This document shows, in pieces, positions 1 through 7,992 of a stretch of DNA of 64,000 bases. The notes under the pieces were generated by a model. The model was not told where the DNA came from and made no database searches. It saw nothing but the letters and a program-made list of their open reading frames with translations. The stretch is taken from contig NZ_JACHZF010000007.1 of the NCBI RefSeq assembly GCF_014193375.1, positions 1 through 64,000 on the forward strand, given 5' to 3'. Every line of letters begins with the position of its first letter. Position 1 is the stretch's first letter. The position numbers were made by a program, and so were the translations under genes. This DNA comes from Halomonas campaniensis (GTDB lineage: Bacteria; Pseudomonadota; Gammaproteobacteria; Pseudomonadales; Halomonadaceae).

Positions 1-609
1 GTGAAGATCATCGAGCACAACCTGGAGCGCTGCACGGTGCTCTCCGAGCGCCTCGACCGCACCGTGGTGCTGCACGGCAGCGCCACCAGCAAGCGGCTGC
101 TGGAGGAGGAGAACGTCGAGGAGTGCGACATCTTCTGCGCGCTGACCAACGACGACGAGGTCAACATCATGTCGTCGATGCTGGCCAAGCGCATGGGCGC
201 CAAGAAGGTGCTGACGCTGATCAACAACGCCGCCTACGTGGACCTGGTGCAGGGCGGCGAGATCGACATCGCCATCTCGCCCCAGCAGGCCACCATCGGC
301 AGCCTGCTGACTCACGTGCGGCGCGGCGACATCGTCAACGTGCACTCGCTGCGCCGCGGCGCGGCTGAGGCCATCGAGGCGATCGCCCACGGCGACACCC
401 AGTCGTCGAAGGTGGTGGGGCGTGCCATCGGCGAGATCGAGCTGCCGCGGGGCACCACCATCGGCGCCATCGTGCGCGGCAAGGAGGTGCTGATCGCCCA
501 CGACGACGTGGTGGTGGAGTCCGGCGACCACGTCATCCTGTTCGTGATCGACAAGCGCCGCATCCGCGACGTGGAGCGGCTCTTCCAGGTCGGCCTGACC
601 TTCTTCTAG
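1..609 (+). CDS. trkA: Trk potassium uptake protein TrkA, C-terminal part
   Basis: Cut by the window start: TrkA is usually about 450 residues and only the last 202 codons are present. It is the peripheral NAD-binding regulatory subunit of the TrkH/TrkG potassium channel, on the inner face of the membrane. The visible part is the end of the second RCK/TrkA-N Rossmann domain (a run of acidic and Asn residues in [10 protein letters not shown], then [11 protein letters not shown]) followed by a TrkA-C domain at roughly residues 115-200. The GTG at base 1 is internal, not the true start. The stop codon sits inside a 17-base tandem repeat. Family assignment is firm; the subtype beyond TrkA is inference. 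Confidence 0.93.
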   Translation: MKIIEHNLERCTVLSERLDRTVVLHGSATSKRLLEEENVEECDIFCALTNDDEVNIMSSMLAKRMGAKKVLTLINNAAYVDLVQGGEIDIAISPQQATIGSLLTHVRRGDIVNVHSLRRGAAEAIEAIAHGDTQSSKVVGRAIGEIELPRGTTIGAIVRGKEVLIAHDDVVVESGDHVILFVIDKRRIRDVERLFQVGLTFF

Positions 610-640
610 GGAGGGGGTACGTCTAGGGAGGGGGTACGTC
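607..640. repeat. 17-base tandem duplication at the trkA stop codon
   Basis: Bases 607-623 (tagggagggggtacgtc) are repeated exactly at 624-640. The first copy contains the trkA TAG stop, so the repeat covers the 3' end of the gene and the start of the gap. Perfect identity suggests a recent slippage event. No gene is affected. Confidence 0.9.
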
Positions 641-747
641 AGTCCTCGCTAACCGGATGGCTTTCCTGGTCTACGCTGATCAGGGAAACCCTACGGGCTC
701 CAGGGCAGGCGGGTGATGCGCATGGGGTCCTCGCACCGGAGGCTGCC

Positions 748-1596
748 ATGGCGATCCGACTGACCGACCCCCTGCGCCGCGAGTACGAGCGGCTGTTCGA
801 GAGCTGCGATACCCTGCCCCAGCGCCACGCCGAGGTGGAGCGCGGCGTCGACCGGCTGCTCCAGCACCGCGACCGCTACCAGGCCGTGGCCGACAGCCGC
901 GGCATTCCCTGGGCCTTCCTGGCCGTGGTGCACCACATGGAGTCGGGCTGCCGGTTCGACTGCCACCTGCACAACGGTGACCCGCTCACCGGCCGCACAG
1001 TGCAGGTGCCGGCGGGCCGGCCCAAGCGCGGCGCGCCGCCCTTCACCTGGGAGCAGAGCGCCGAGGATGCCATGACTCTCAAGCGGCTGGGCGCCGACAC
1101 CGACTGGAGCCTGGCGGGTACCCTCTACCAGCTGGAGCGCTACAACGGCTGGGGGTACCGCCTGTACCACCCCCACGTCCTCTCCCCCTACCTGTGGAGC
1201 TTCTCGGGGCACTACACCAGCGGCCGCTACGTGGCCGACGGGCGCTGGTCCGACAGTGCCGTGTCGAAGCAGTGCGGGGCGGCGGTACTGCTTCGCCGCA
1301 TGTCCGAGCGTGGCCTGATCGACTTCACCGACCAGCCCGCCGCCACCCTCTACGCGGCCGTGGCGGCGGAGCCCGCCGGCGCCGAGGCGTCCAAGCGCAA
1401 GCCCCTGGTGCCGGCGCACCGCAAGCGCCGCGCCCGCCGCCAGGCCGAGGCCGAGGCGGCCGAGCACCTGCAGCGCTGGTTGAGCACCTTCCCCGGCATC
1501 TTCCTGCGCGTCGACGGCATCCCCGGCGACCGCACCTCGGATGCCTACCGTCTCGTGACCGGTCACTACCTGCCCGGCGACCCGCGAGTCGGATGA
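748..1596 (+). CDS. Lysozyme-family putative peptidoglycan hydrolase
   Basis: A 282-residue protein that resembles the 'lysozyme family' hydrolases (COG5526 type) by memory of the motifs. Residues 52-80 hold IPWAFLAVVHHMES followed by HLHNGDPLT; the Glu of HHMES (about 65) is the likely catalytic acid. Residues 131-151 hold RYNGWGYRLYHP and SPYLW. About 232-282 looks like a small peptidoglycan-binding domain with TFPGIFLRVDGIPGDRTSDA. A Lys/Arg/Ala-rich linker separates the two. There is no clear signal peptide, so export is unexplained. The start ATG follows AGGCTGCC, a weak ribosome site. The stop lies 59 bases before the next gene, so the two may be cotranscribed. Substrate cleavage is inferred only. 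Confidence 0.72.
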   Translation: MAIRLTDPLRREYERLFESCDTLPQRHAEVERGVDRLLQHRDRYQAVADSRGIPWAFLAVVHHMESGCRFDCHLHNGDPLTGRTVQVPAGRPKRGAPPFTWEQSAEDAMTLKRLGADTDWSLAGTLYQLERYNGWGYRLYHPHVLSPYLWSFSGHYTSGRYVADGRWSDSAVSKQCGAAVLLRRMSERGLIDFTDQPAATLYAAVAAEPAGAEASKRKPLVPAHRKRRARRQAEAEAAEHLQRWLSTFPGIFLRVDGIPGDRTSDAYRLVTGHYLPGDPRVG

Positions 1597-1655
1597 GCCT
1601 GCGGCGTCGCGTCGATGCCGTCCTCGCCGATGACCCACCATGGAGGAGCGTCAGG

Positions 1656-3122
1656 ATGACCCAGGAGCGCTACCACCCCATCATCTACGTGCGCGGCTAT
1701 GCCATGCGCGACAGCGAGATCGAGGCCACCGTCAACACGCCCTACATGGGCTTCAACCTGGGGGCGACCCGGGTCCGCCAGGGGCCCAGCGGACGGTTCG
1801 ACACCTTCATCTTCGAATCCCCGGTGATCCGGCTGATGAAGGATCACGGCTATCGGGACGTCTACGCGGAGGGGGCGGTGAGCGAGGCCAGGCTGCCGCG
1901 CAAGACCCTGCTGATCCACCGCTACTACGAGGACGAGGCGGGGGAGGGGCAGCGCCCCTCGATTCCCGAGGCGGCCCGCGCGCTCTCCGAGCGCATCCTG
2001 TGGCTGCGCGAGCGCGTCTGCGGCGATGATGCCGAGGCGAGGGCGTCCTTCAAGGTCTACCTGGTGGCCCACTCCATGGGCGGGCTGGTGTGCCGCTGCC
2101 TGCTGCAGAACCCCGCGGCCGGCAGCGCCGAGGCCCGCGCCTGCGTGGACAAGGTCTTCACCTACGGCTCGCCCCACGACGGCATCGAGATGGCCGGCCT
2201 CAACGTGCCGGGCTTCCTGGGCCTGTGGGACATCAACAACTTCAACCGCAGGAGCATTGCCGAGTACCTCAAGCTCACGCCGCAGGATGGCCGGGTCAAC
2301 CACCTGGGGGGCCACTTCCCGCCGGAGCGCTTCTTCTGCCTGGTGGGCACCAACCACCGCGACTACAACGCCACCCGTCACGTGGTGGGCTCGCAGAGCG
2401 ACGGCCTGGTCAAGATCGACTGCGCCTGGATCCAGGACGCCCCGCGGGTGCACCTCTACCTGGCGCACAGCGGCCCCTTTGGCATGGTCAACTCCGAATC
2501 GGGTTACCAGAACCTGACACGCTTCCTGTTCGGCGATGCCCGCATGCTGGGGCGCATGGTGGTCGAGCACCTGCCGCTGCCGCCGTCGCTGCAGCAGGCC
2601 CGCGACGAGGGCCGCGACATCGAGGGCAGCTACCATTTCGAGTGCACGGTGTCCCCGCGCCTCTACCCGCCGGTGGCCCTCTCCGACCGCCGGGTGGAGC
2701 ACGACTCGGCGATCTTCCGTCGCTACGACGAGATGTGCCATCCCGAGCGGGCCGGGGTGGATCATGCCCGCCACCCGGTGCTCTTCTCGGTCTACCTGGA
2801 CAGCTCGAAGATCACCGTGACCCAGGGGCGCACCATGATGCTGGTGGCCGACATCGCCGTGCGCAGCACCGAGTTCAAGGTGGGCGGGCGCTGGTTCGTC
2901 AACCGCCGGGTCCCGGACGAGAACCTGTTTCGCGAGAAGGTGGTGATACTGGCCACCGCCGATGCCGGGGGCTGGCGCCTGCGCTATATCCTCGGCGACG
3001 AGGACTGGGGCGAGGGGCGCGGCCGGCCGGTCAGGGAGGACGCCGAGGGCCGCTACGTGCCGCTCACCAGCCGCAAGGGCTTCAAGGCGCGGCTCTACCT
3101 GCGCATCGATCCCTGGCAGTGA
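1656..3122 (+). CDS. Alpha/beta-hydrolase, lipase/PGAP1-like
   Basis: A 488-residue alpha/beta hydrolase. YLVAHSMGGLVCR at about 135-147 supplies the nucleophile elbow (AHSMGG, Ser140), as in lipases and PGAP1/DUF676-type acyl hydrolases. A late acid and His cannot be fixed by eye, though LAHSGPFGM near residue 270 is a candidate for the His. The last 150 residues contain a beta-rich region (YHFECTVSP, LYLRIDPWQ) that may be an accessory domain. The start was chosen at 1656 because GGAGG at 1642-1646 lies 9 bases upstream; an earlier ATG at 1593 overlaps the previous stop but lacks such a site. No signal peptide is seen. The substrate is unknown. Confidence 0.78.
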   Translation: MTQERYHPIIYVRGYAMRDSEIEATVNTPYMGFNLGATRVRQGPSGRFDTFIFESPVIRLMKDHGYRDVYAEGAVSEARLPRKTLLIHRYYEDEAGEGQRPSIPEAARALSERILWLRERVCGDDAEARASFKVYLVAHSMGGLVCRCLLQNPAAGSAEARACVDKVFTYGSPHDGIEMAGLNVPGFLGLWDINNFNRRSIAEYLKLTPQDGRVNHLGGHFPPERFFCLVGTNHRDYNATRHVVGSQSDGLVKIDCAWIQDAPRVHLYLAHSGPFGMVNSESGYQNLTRFLFGDARMLGRMVVEHLPLPPSLQQARDEGRDIEGSYHFECTVSPRLYPPVALSDRRVEHDSAIFRRYDEMCHPERAGVDHARHPVLFSVYLDSSKITVTQGRTMMLVADIAVRSTEFKVGGRWFVNRRVPDENLFREKVVILATADAGGWRLRYILGDEDWGEGRGRPVREDAEGRYVPLTSRKGFKARLYLRIDPWQ

Positions 3123-3176
3123 GGCGTCGCCCGGGCTGGCGGGCTGATGCCCGGGGCGTTCGGTGGTACTGTTCCC

Positions 3177-3188
3177 TCATTCGAATGA
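3177..3188. promoter_or_regulatory. 12-base palindrome upstream of hsdM
   Basis: TCATTCGAATGA at 3177-3188 is a perfect 12-base palindrome, 60 bases before the hsdM start and in the only gap ahead of the restriction operon. It could bind a dimeric regulator. I see no clear -35/-10 pair beside it, so this remains a candidate. Confidence 0.3.
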
Positions 3189-3248
3189 ACTTAGGCTCGG
3201 GCGGTTTCATGCCGCCCGGGGCAACAGGGAACAGCAACGGAGCGGGCC

Positions 3249-5375
3249 TTGGCTCAACTGGAACATATCCAGGCGCTGGAGAAGCGCCTGTGGAGCGCCG
3301 CGGACAACCTGCGCGCCAACTCGAACTACGCCAGCAACGAATACTTCCTGCCGGTGATGGGTCTGGTCTTCCTGCGCCACGCCTTCAGCCGCTACCTGGC
3401 GGTGAAGGACGACATCCAGGCCAGCCTGCCGTCGCGGGGCGGCAAGACCCGCGAGATCACCAAGGAGGACTTCTCCCAGCGCAGCGCCATCTACCTGCGC
3501 CCCGAGGCGCAGTTCGACCACCTGGTGGCGTTGCCGGACAGCGCCGATCGCGCCCGCGCCATCATCGACGCCATGGAGGCCATCGAGAGCGACTATGCCT
3601 CGCTCAAGGGCGTGCTGCCCAAGAGCGAATACCAGGAGCTCGACAACGAGGTGCTGGGCCAGCTGCTGCGCACCCTCAACCCCGACGAGCTCAAGCGGGT
3701 CAAGGGCGACGTCTTCGGGCGTATCTACGAATACTTCCTGACCCAGTTCGCCGACCAGGGCGCCCACGACGGCGGCGAGTTCTTCACCCCGGTGTCGCTG
3801 GTCTCGCTGATCGCCCATGTGCTCGACCCCGAGCGCGGCACCGTACTGGATCCGGCCTGCGGCTCCGGCGGTATGTTCGTGCAGAGCGCGCGCACCGTGG
3901 AGGAGCATGGCGACAATCCCAGCGAGCGGCTGACCTTCCGTGGCCTGGAGAAGAACGCCACCACCGTACGCCTGGCCAAAATGAACCTGGCGGTGCACGG
4001 CCTGGAGGGCGATATCCAGCGCGCCATCACCTACTACGAGGACCCCCACGCGCTGGTCGGCAAGGCCGACTACGTGATGGCCAACCCGCCGTTCAACGTC
4101 GACGAGATCGACGCCGAGAAGATCAAGGCCGACCCGCGCCTGCCCTTCGGACTGCCCGGGGTGAACAAGAAGGGCAAGGTCTCCAACGGCAACTACGTCT
4201 GGATCAGCTACTTCTACAGCTACCTGAACGAGCGCGGCAGGGCGGGCTTCGTGATGTCCTCCCAGGCCTCCAGCGCCGGGCGCGAAGAGGCCCGTCTGCG
4301 ACAGGCGCTGGTGGAGACCGGCGACGTCGACGCCATGATCGGCATCCGCGGCAACTTCTTCTACACCCGCAGCGTGCCCTGCGAGCTGTGGTTCCTGAAC
4401 CGCGCCAAGCCTGCCGAGCATCGCGACAAGGTGCTGATGATCGATGCGCGCCAGATCTATCGCCAGGTGACGCGCAAGATCTACGACTTCAGCCCCGAGC
4501 AGCAGCAGAACCTGCAGGCCATCGTCTGGCTCTACCGCGGCGAGACCGAACGCTACCTGGCACTGGTGGAAGCTTATGGCCGGCGCACCCTGTTTGATGC
4601 CGCCGCCTGCTTCGAGCGGCAGGATGAGGAGGGAAGCACCGACGCTCCCTTGGCTGACTTCGACACGGCCCTGGATGCCCTGGGCGAGAGCGCCGCGCCT
4701 TTCCTCGACAGCCTCAACGACGCCTCGCCCTCGCTGGCGCCGCTCATGGAGGCCCGCGAGGAGCTGGCCCAGGCGCGTCGCGCCTTTGCCACCGACGTCG
4801 CCGCCTTCCGCGAGACCCTGGCCGCCGAACAGGCAGAATGGCGTGGGCAGTCATTGACCCATGGCGCCCTCAAGCAGGCCGTCGACCGCCTGGCGCCCCT
4901 GGCCGAGGCGAGCCGCGACCTGGTCAAGCAGACCGACCTGCTCTACAAGCTGGCCTGCCGGGTGCTCGACAGCTGCGAGCAGGAGTATGCCGCCAAGAAG
5001 AGCCGCCTGTGGCCCAGCCGCGAGATCAACCGCGCCCGCAAGGCCGCCGATACGGCGCGCCACGAGCTGGTCGAGCAGCTCAAGGCCGTGCGCTATGTCT
5101 GGAAGCAGGCCCACTGGCTCACCGAGCGCTTCCCGGACGCCGAGCTGCGCGACGTGGAGGGCCTGGTCAAGCTGGTCAGTATCGAGGAGATCGCCGCCAA
5201 CGACTGGAGCCTGACCCCCGGCCGCTATGTGGGCGTCGCCCCGGAAGAGCAGGACGAAGATTTCGACTTCGAGGAAACCCTACGCGAGATTCATGTGGAG
5301 CTCGCCGACCTCGACGCCGAGGCCAGCAAGCTGGCCGCGAAGATCCGCCGCAACTTCGAGGAGTTGGGGGTATGA
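3249..5375 (+). CDS. hsdM: Type I restriction-modification methyltransferase subunit HsdM
   Basis: An N6-adenine DNA methyltransferase subunit of 708 residues. The N-terminal HsdM helical domain starts at about residue 5 (LEKRLWSAADNLR). The SAM-binding motif LDPACGSGGMF is at about 200-210 and the catalytic NPPF at 279-282. It would pair with HsdS to methylate the recognition site and join HsdR for cleavage. It is longer than many HsdM proteins (around 500); the last 200 residues are charged and helix-rich, probably coiled coil. TTG is taken as the start, with GGAG at 3239-3242 just upstream. The TGA overlaps the hsdS ATG, so translation is coupled. Confidence 0.95.
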   Translation: MAQLEHIQALEKRLWSAADNLRANSNYASNEYFLPVMGLVFLRHAFSRYLAVKDDIQASLPSRGGKTREITKEDFSQRSAIYLRPEAQFDHLVALPDSADRARAIIDAMEAIESDYASLKGVLPKSEYQELDNEVLGQLLRTLNPDELKRVKGDVFGRIYEYFLTQFADQGAHDGGEFFTPVSLVSLIAHVLDPERGTVLDPACGSGGMFVQSARTVEEHGDNPSERLTFRGLEKNATTVRLAKMNLAVHGLEGDIQRAITYYEDPHALVGKADYVMANPPFNVDEIDAEKIKADPRLPFGLPGVNKKGKVSNGNYVWISYFYSYLNERGRAGFVMSSQASSAGREEARLRQALVETGDVDAMIGIRGNFFYTRSVPCELWFLNRAKPAEHRDKVLMIDARQIYRQVTRKIYDFSPEQQQNLQAIVWLYRGETERYLALVEAYGRRTLFDAAACFERQDEEGSTDAPLADFDTALDALGESAAPFLDSLNDASPSLAPLMEAREELAQARRAFATDVAAFRETLAAEQAEWRGQSLTHGALKQAVDRLAPLAEASRDLVKQTDLLYKLACRVLDSCEQEYAAKKSRLWPSREINRARKAADTARHELVEQLKAVRYVWKQAHWLTERFPDAELRDVEGLVKLVSIEEIAANDWSLTPGRYVGVAPEEQDEDFDFEETLREIHVELADLDAEASKLAAKIRRNFEELGV

Positions 5376-6520
5376 GCTGGCCGTTTAAGCCATTGAATGA
5401 GCTATGCCTTCTTGCGGTTGACTGTGTCAACAAGACAGCGCCTGTCGTTGACTATGACACCGGCTACAGGATGATAAGAACCACCAACATCAAAGGTGGC
5501 TTCATTGACCTTGATAACGTTCGTTATGTGACCGAGGAAGTGTTCGAGAAATGGACCCGTCGCTCCAGGCCGCAGTATGGTGATGTAATCTTGACCCGGG
5601 AAGCTCCTGTGGGGGAGGTCGGCAGATTCACAGAAGATGTTAATAATGTCTTTCTTGGGCAACGGCTATTTCACTATCGTCCAGACCCTGAGTTGCTTGA
5701 CTGGAACTATCTGGCCTATGCCTTGCAGTCACGACAGGTCCAGGGGCGGCTCAAAGGTATGGGCTTTGGTGCCACGGTTGATCACATTCGTGTTGGTGAT
5801 GCTGAGACTCTGGCGATCCCTTGTCCGACGCTTCCAGTGCAGCACAGCATTGGGGGTATTCTGGCTAGCTACGATGACCTGATCGAAAACAACCAGCGCC
5901 GCATCCAGCTTCTCGAGGAATCGGCCCGCCTGCTCTACAAGGAGTGGTTTGCCCATCTGCGCTTCCCGGGACATGAGCACGTCAAGGTCACCCATGGCGT
6001 GCCGGAAGGGTGGGAGCCACTTCCGCTTGGGGACTTGATCACTCTTCAGCGTGGTTTTGATCTTCCAGTGTCGAAGCGGGTAGAAGGCGAAGTGCCTATC
6101 TATGCTTCAACAGGTATAACGGGGTATCACGCCGAGGAGAAAGTTTCTGGTCCTGGTGTGGTAACCGGACGCTCTGGCTCTCTTGGCCAAGTGATGTATG
6201 TGAATAGTGACTACTGGCCTTTGAATACCACGCTGTGGGTCAAGGAGTTCAAGAAGATCCGGCCGCACTTTGCTCGTCATCTTTTGGCTGGGCTGCACCT
6301 TGAACAGTACAATGGTGGCGCAGCCGTGCCGACACTGAACCGCAACGATGTGCACCGTATTCAGGTCCTGCTTCCTCCGCCGACGCTGTTGTCACTCTTC
6401 GAAGAACAGGCTACGGATTTCTATCAACAAGTAGACGTGCTGACCAAGACCAATGAACGCCTCGCCAAGGCCCGTGATCTGCTGCTGCCCAAGCTGATGA
6501 GCGGAGAACTCGCCGCATGA
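5372..6520 (+). CDS. hsdS: Type I restriction-modification specificity subunit HsdS
   Basis: The DNA-recognition subunit, 382 residues. It has two target-recognition domains (about 5-160 and 215-350) separated by a conserved helical spacer at about 165-205 (ILASYDDLIENNQRRIQLLEES). A matching second helix ends the protein (KARDLLLPKLMSGELAA). The TRD codons look distinctly AT-richer than the spacer and the neighbouring genes, the usual sign of TRD exchange. The ATG overlaps the hsdM stop (ATGA at 5372-5375), and its own TGA overlaps the next gene's start. The target sequence cannot be read from the protein. Confidence 0.95.
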   Translation: MSWPFKPLNELCLLAVDCVNKTAPVVDYDTGYRMIRTTNIKGGFIDLDNVRYVTEEVFEKWTRRSRPQYGDVILTREAPVGEVGRFTEDVNNVFLGQRLFHYRPDPELLDWNYLAYALQSRQVQGRLKGMGFGATVDHIRVGDAETLAIPCPTLPVQHSIGGILASYDDLIENNQRRIQLLEESARLLYKEWFAHLRFPGHEHVKVTHGVPEGWEPLPLGDLITLQRGFDLPVSKRVEGEVPIYASTGITGYHAEEKVSGPGVVTGRSGSLGQVMYVNSDYWPLNTTLWVKEFKKIRPHFARHLLAGLHLEQYNGGAAVPTLNRNDVHRIQVLLPPPTLLSLFEEQATDFYQQVDVLTKTNERLAKARDLLLPKLMSGELAA

Positions 6521-7992
6521 ACCGGCAGGCGCTGAACGACCTGCTCGCGCTCGGGGAGGGCTTTACCACCGAGTTCAAGAAGGCCGGCACCTCCGGCCTG
6601 GGCCGCGAAATCTGTGCCTTTGCCAACGCCACCGGCGGGGTGATCCTGATCGGCGTCACCGACGCCGGCGAGGTGGTCGGCGTGGCCGACCACAACAAGC
6701 TGAAGTCCGATGTGCAGGCCACGGCGCGCTCCGCCGAGCCGCCCATCGCCGTGGAGGTGGAGAGCGCCGGCGAGGTGCTGTGCGTGACCGTGCCGGCCCA
6801 GCACAGCAAGCCCTACTCCTTCGGCGGCAAGTTCTACCTGCGCGAGGGCGCCTCCTCCCAGCAGATGTCGCGCCAGGAGATCCGCGAGTTCTTCTACCGC
6901 GAGGGGTTGATCCACTTCGACGAGACGCCCTGCGAGCGCTTCTCCCTGGAGGAGGACCTGACCGACGAGGCCTGGGCCACCTTCCGTCGCCGGGCGCGCA
7001 TCCCCGCCGAGATGCCGCCGCTAAACGCGCTCAAGAACCTGCATCTGTTGACCGAGGACGGCAGGATGACCCATGCCGGCGCCTGGCTGTTGGCACGCGA
7101 CATCCAGAAATTCTCCATCAGCGCCGACGTGGCCTGCGCCCTGTTCATGGGCACCGACAAGGTGCATATCCTCGACCGCCGTGGCTTCCACGGCGACGTC
7201 TACTCGATGATCGACGAGGTGATGGCCTGGCTGCTCTCCAAGCTCAACGTCGCCTACATCATCAGGCACGTGAAGCGTGAGGAGCGCCCCGAACTGCCCG
7301 AAGAGGCGCTGCGCGAGGCGGTGGTCAATGCCCTGGTGCACCGCGACTACCGCTCCACCGCCAACGTGCATGTCTACGTGTTCAAGGATCGGGTCGAGGT
7401 GGTCAGCCCCGGCGGCCTGCCCGCCGGCATGAGCGAGGCGGACCTGGGCATCAAGAGCATTCCGCGCAACCCGCTGCTGTTCGGCATGCTGCACCGCATG
7501 GAGGCCGTGGAGCATATCGGCTCCGGCATCCGGCGCATTCGCCGGCTGTGTTCCGAGTACGGCGTGGCCGAGCCCGAGATCGAGGTGTCGCCGCACTGGT
7601 TCGTGCTGCGTTTTCCGCGGCCGGTGGTGGCGGAGGAGGCCAGTCAGGCGCGACCGGGTCCCGATGCCACGGAAGTCGGGGACCAGGCAGGGACCAAGTC
7701 GGCACCAAGTCGGCTCCAAGTCGGCACCAAGTCGGCACTAAGTCGGCACCAAGTTGCGATCCTGGTGAAATGCCACGAAGATCAAGGCATAACGGAGCTG
7801 ATGGCGGTCGCCGGCCGTTCGGACCGCACCAAGTTTCGTAATCAGGTGCTGGCACCGCTGCTGGAGGAGGCCCTGCTGGAAATGACCATCCCCGACAAGC
7901 CCCGCAGCAGCAAGCAGCGTTACCGGCTGACCGAGCACGGTCGGCGCTACCTCGAAGAGCACGCCCCGGAGCCGAACGACAAGGATGCGTGA
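6517..7992 (+). CDS. AlbA/Schlafen-type ATP-binding protein within the restriction operon
   Basis: A 491-residue protein starting with an AlbA_2 (Schlafen-like) domain at about 10-130: GEGFTTEFKKAGTS, then EICAFANATGGVILIGV. A GHKL-type ATP-binding region follows at about 265-350: ALREAVVNALVHRDYRS, VEVVSPGGLP and HIGSGIRRI. The C-terminal 80 residues look like a winged helix. Such proteins often sit inside type I restriction operons; their job there is not settled. A low-complexity linker at about 394-414, made by five 11-base repeats, joins the ATPase and winged-helix parts. Both ends overlap hsdS and hsdR, so this is an integral operon member. Nuclease, ATPase or regulator roles are all possible. 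Confidence 0.85.
   Translation: MNRQALNDLLALGEGFTTEFKKAGTSGLGREICAFANATGGVILIGVTDAGEVVGVADHNKLKSDVQATARSAEPPIAVEVESAGEVLCVTVPAQHSKPYSFGGKFYLREGASSQQMSRQEIREFFYREGLIHFDETPCERFSLEEDLTDEAWATFRRRARIPAEMPPLNALKNLHLLTEDGRMTHAGAWLLARDIQKFSISADVACALFMGTDKVHILDRRGFHGDVYSMIDEVMAWLLSKLNVAYIIRHVKREERPELPEEALREAVVNALVHRDYRSTANVHVYVFKDRVEVVSPGGLPAGMSEADLGIKSIPRNPLLFGMLHRMEAVEHIGSGIRRIRRLCSEYGVAEPEIEVSPHWFVLRFPRPVVAEEASQARPGPDATEVGDQAGTKSAPSRLQVGTKSALSRHQVAILVKCHEDQGITELMAVAGRSDRTKFRNQVLAPLLEEALLEMTIPDKPRSSKQRYRLTEHGRRYLEEHAPEPNDKDA
7696..7750 (+). repeat. Five tandem 11-base repeats inside the ATP-binding protein gene
   Basis: Five head-to-tail units of AAGTCGGCACC occupy 7696-7750, two of them with one substitution, with degenerate units either side. 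Because 11 is not a multiple of three, a 33-base superunit encodes KSAPSRLQVGT then KSALSRHQVAI. Gain of one unit would put the ribosome onto TGA at 7766-7768. Loss of one would end translation near 7841. Either removes the winged-helix tail. Confidence 0.93.

Noticed and set aside
1194..1655. N-terminal extension of the lipase-like gene
   Set aside because: It runs over the preceding lysozyme-like gene. The site GGAGG before 1656 gives a better start.
7696..7750. CRISPR-like array
   Set aside because: Units are 11 bases, contiguous, have no spacers and lie inside a gene.
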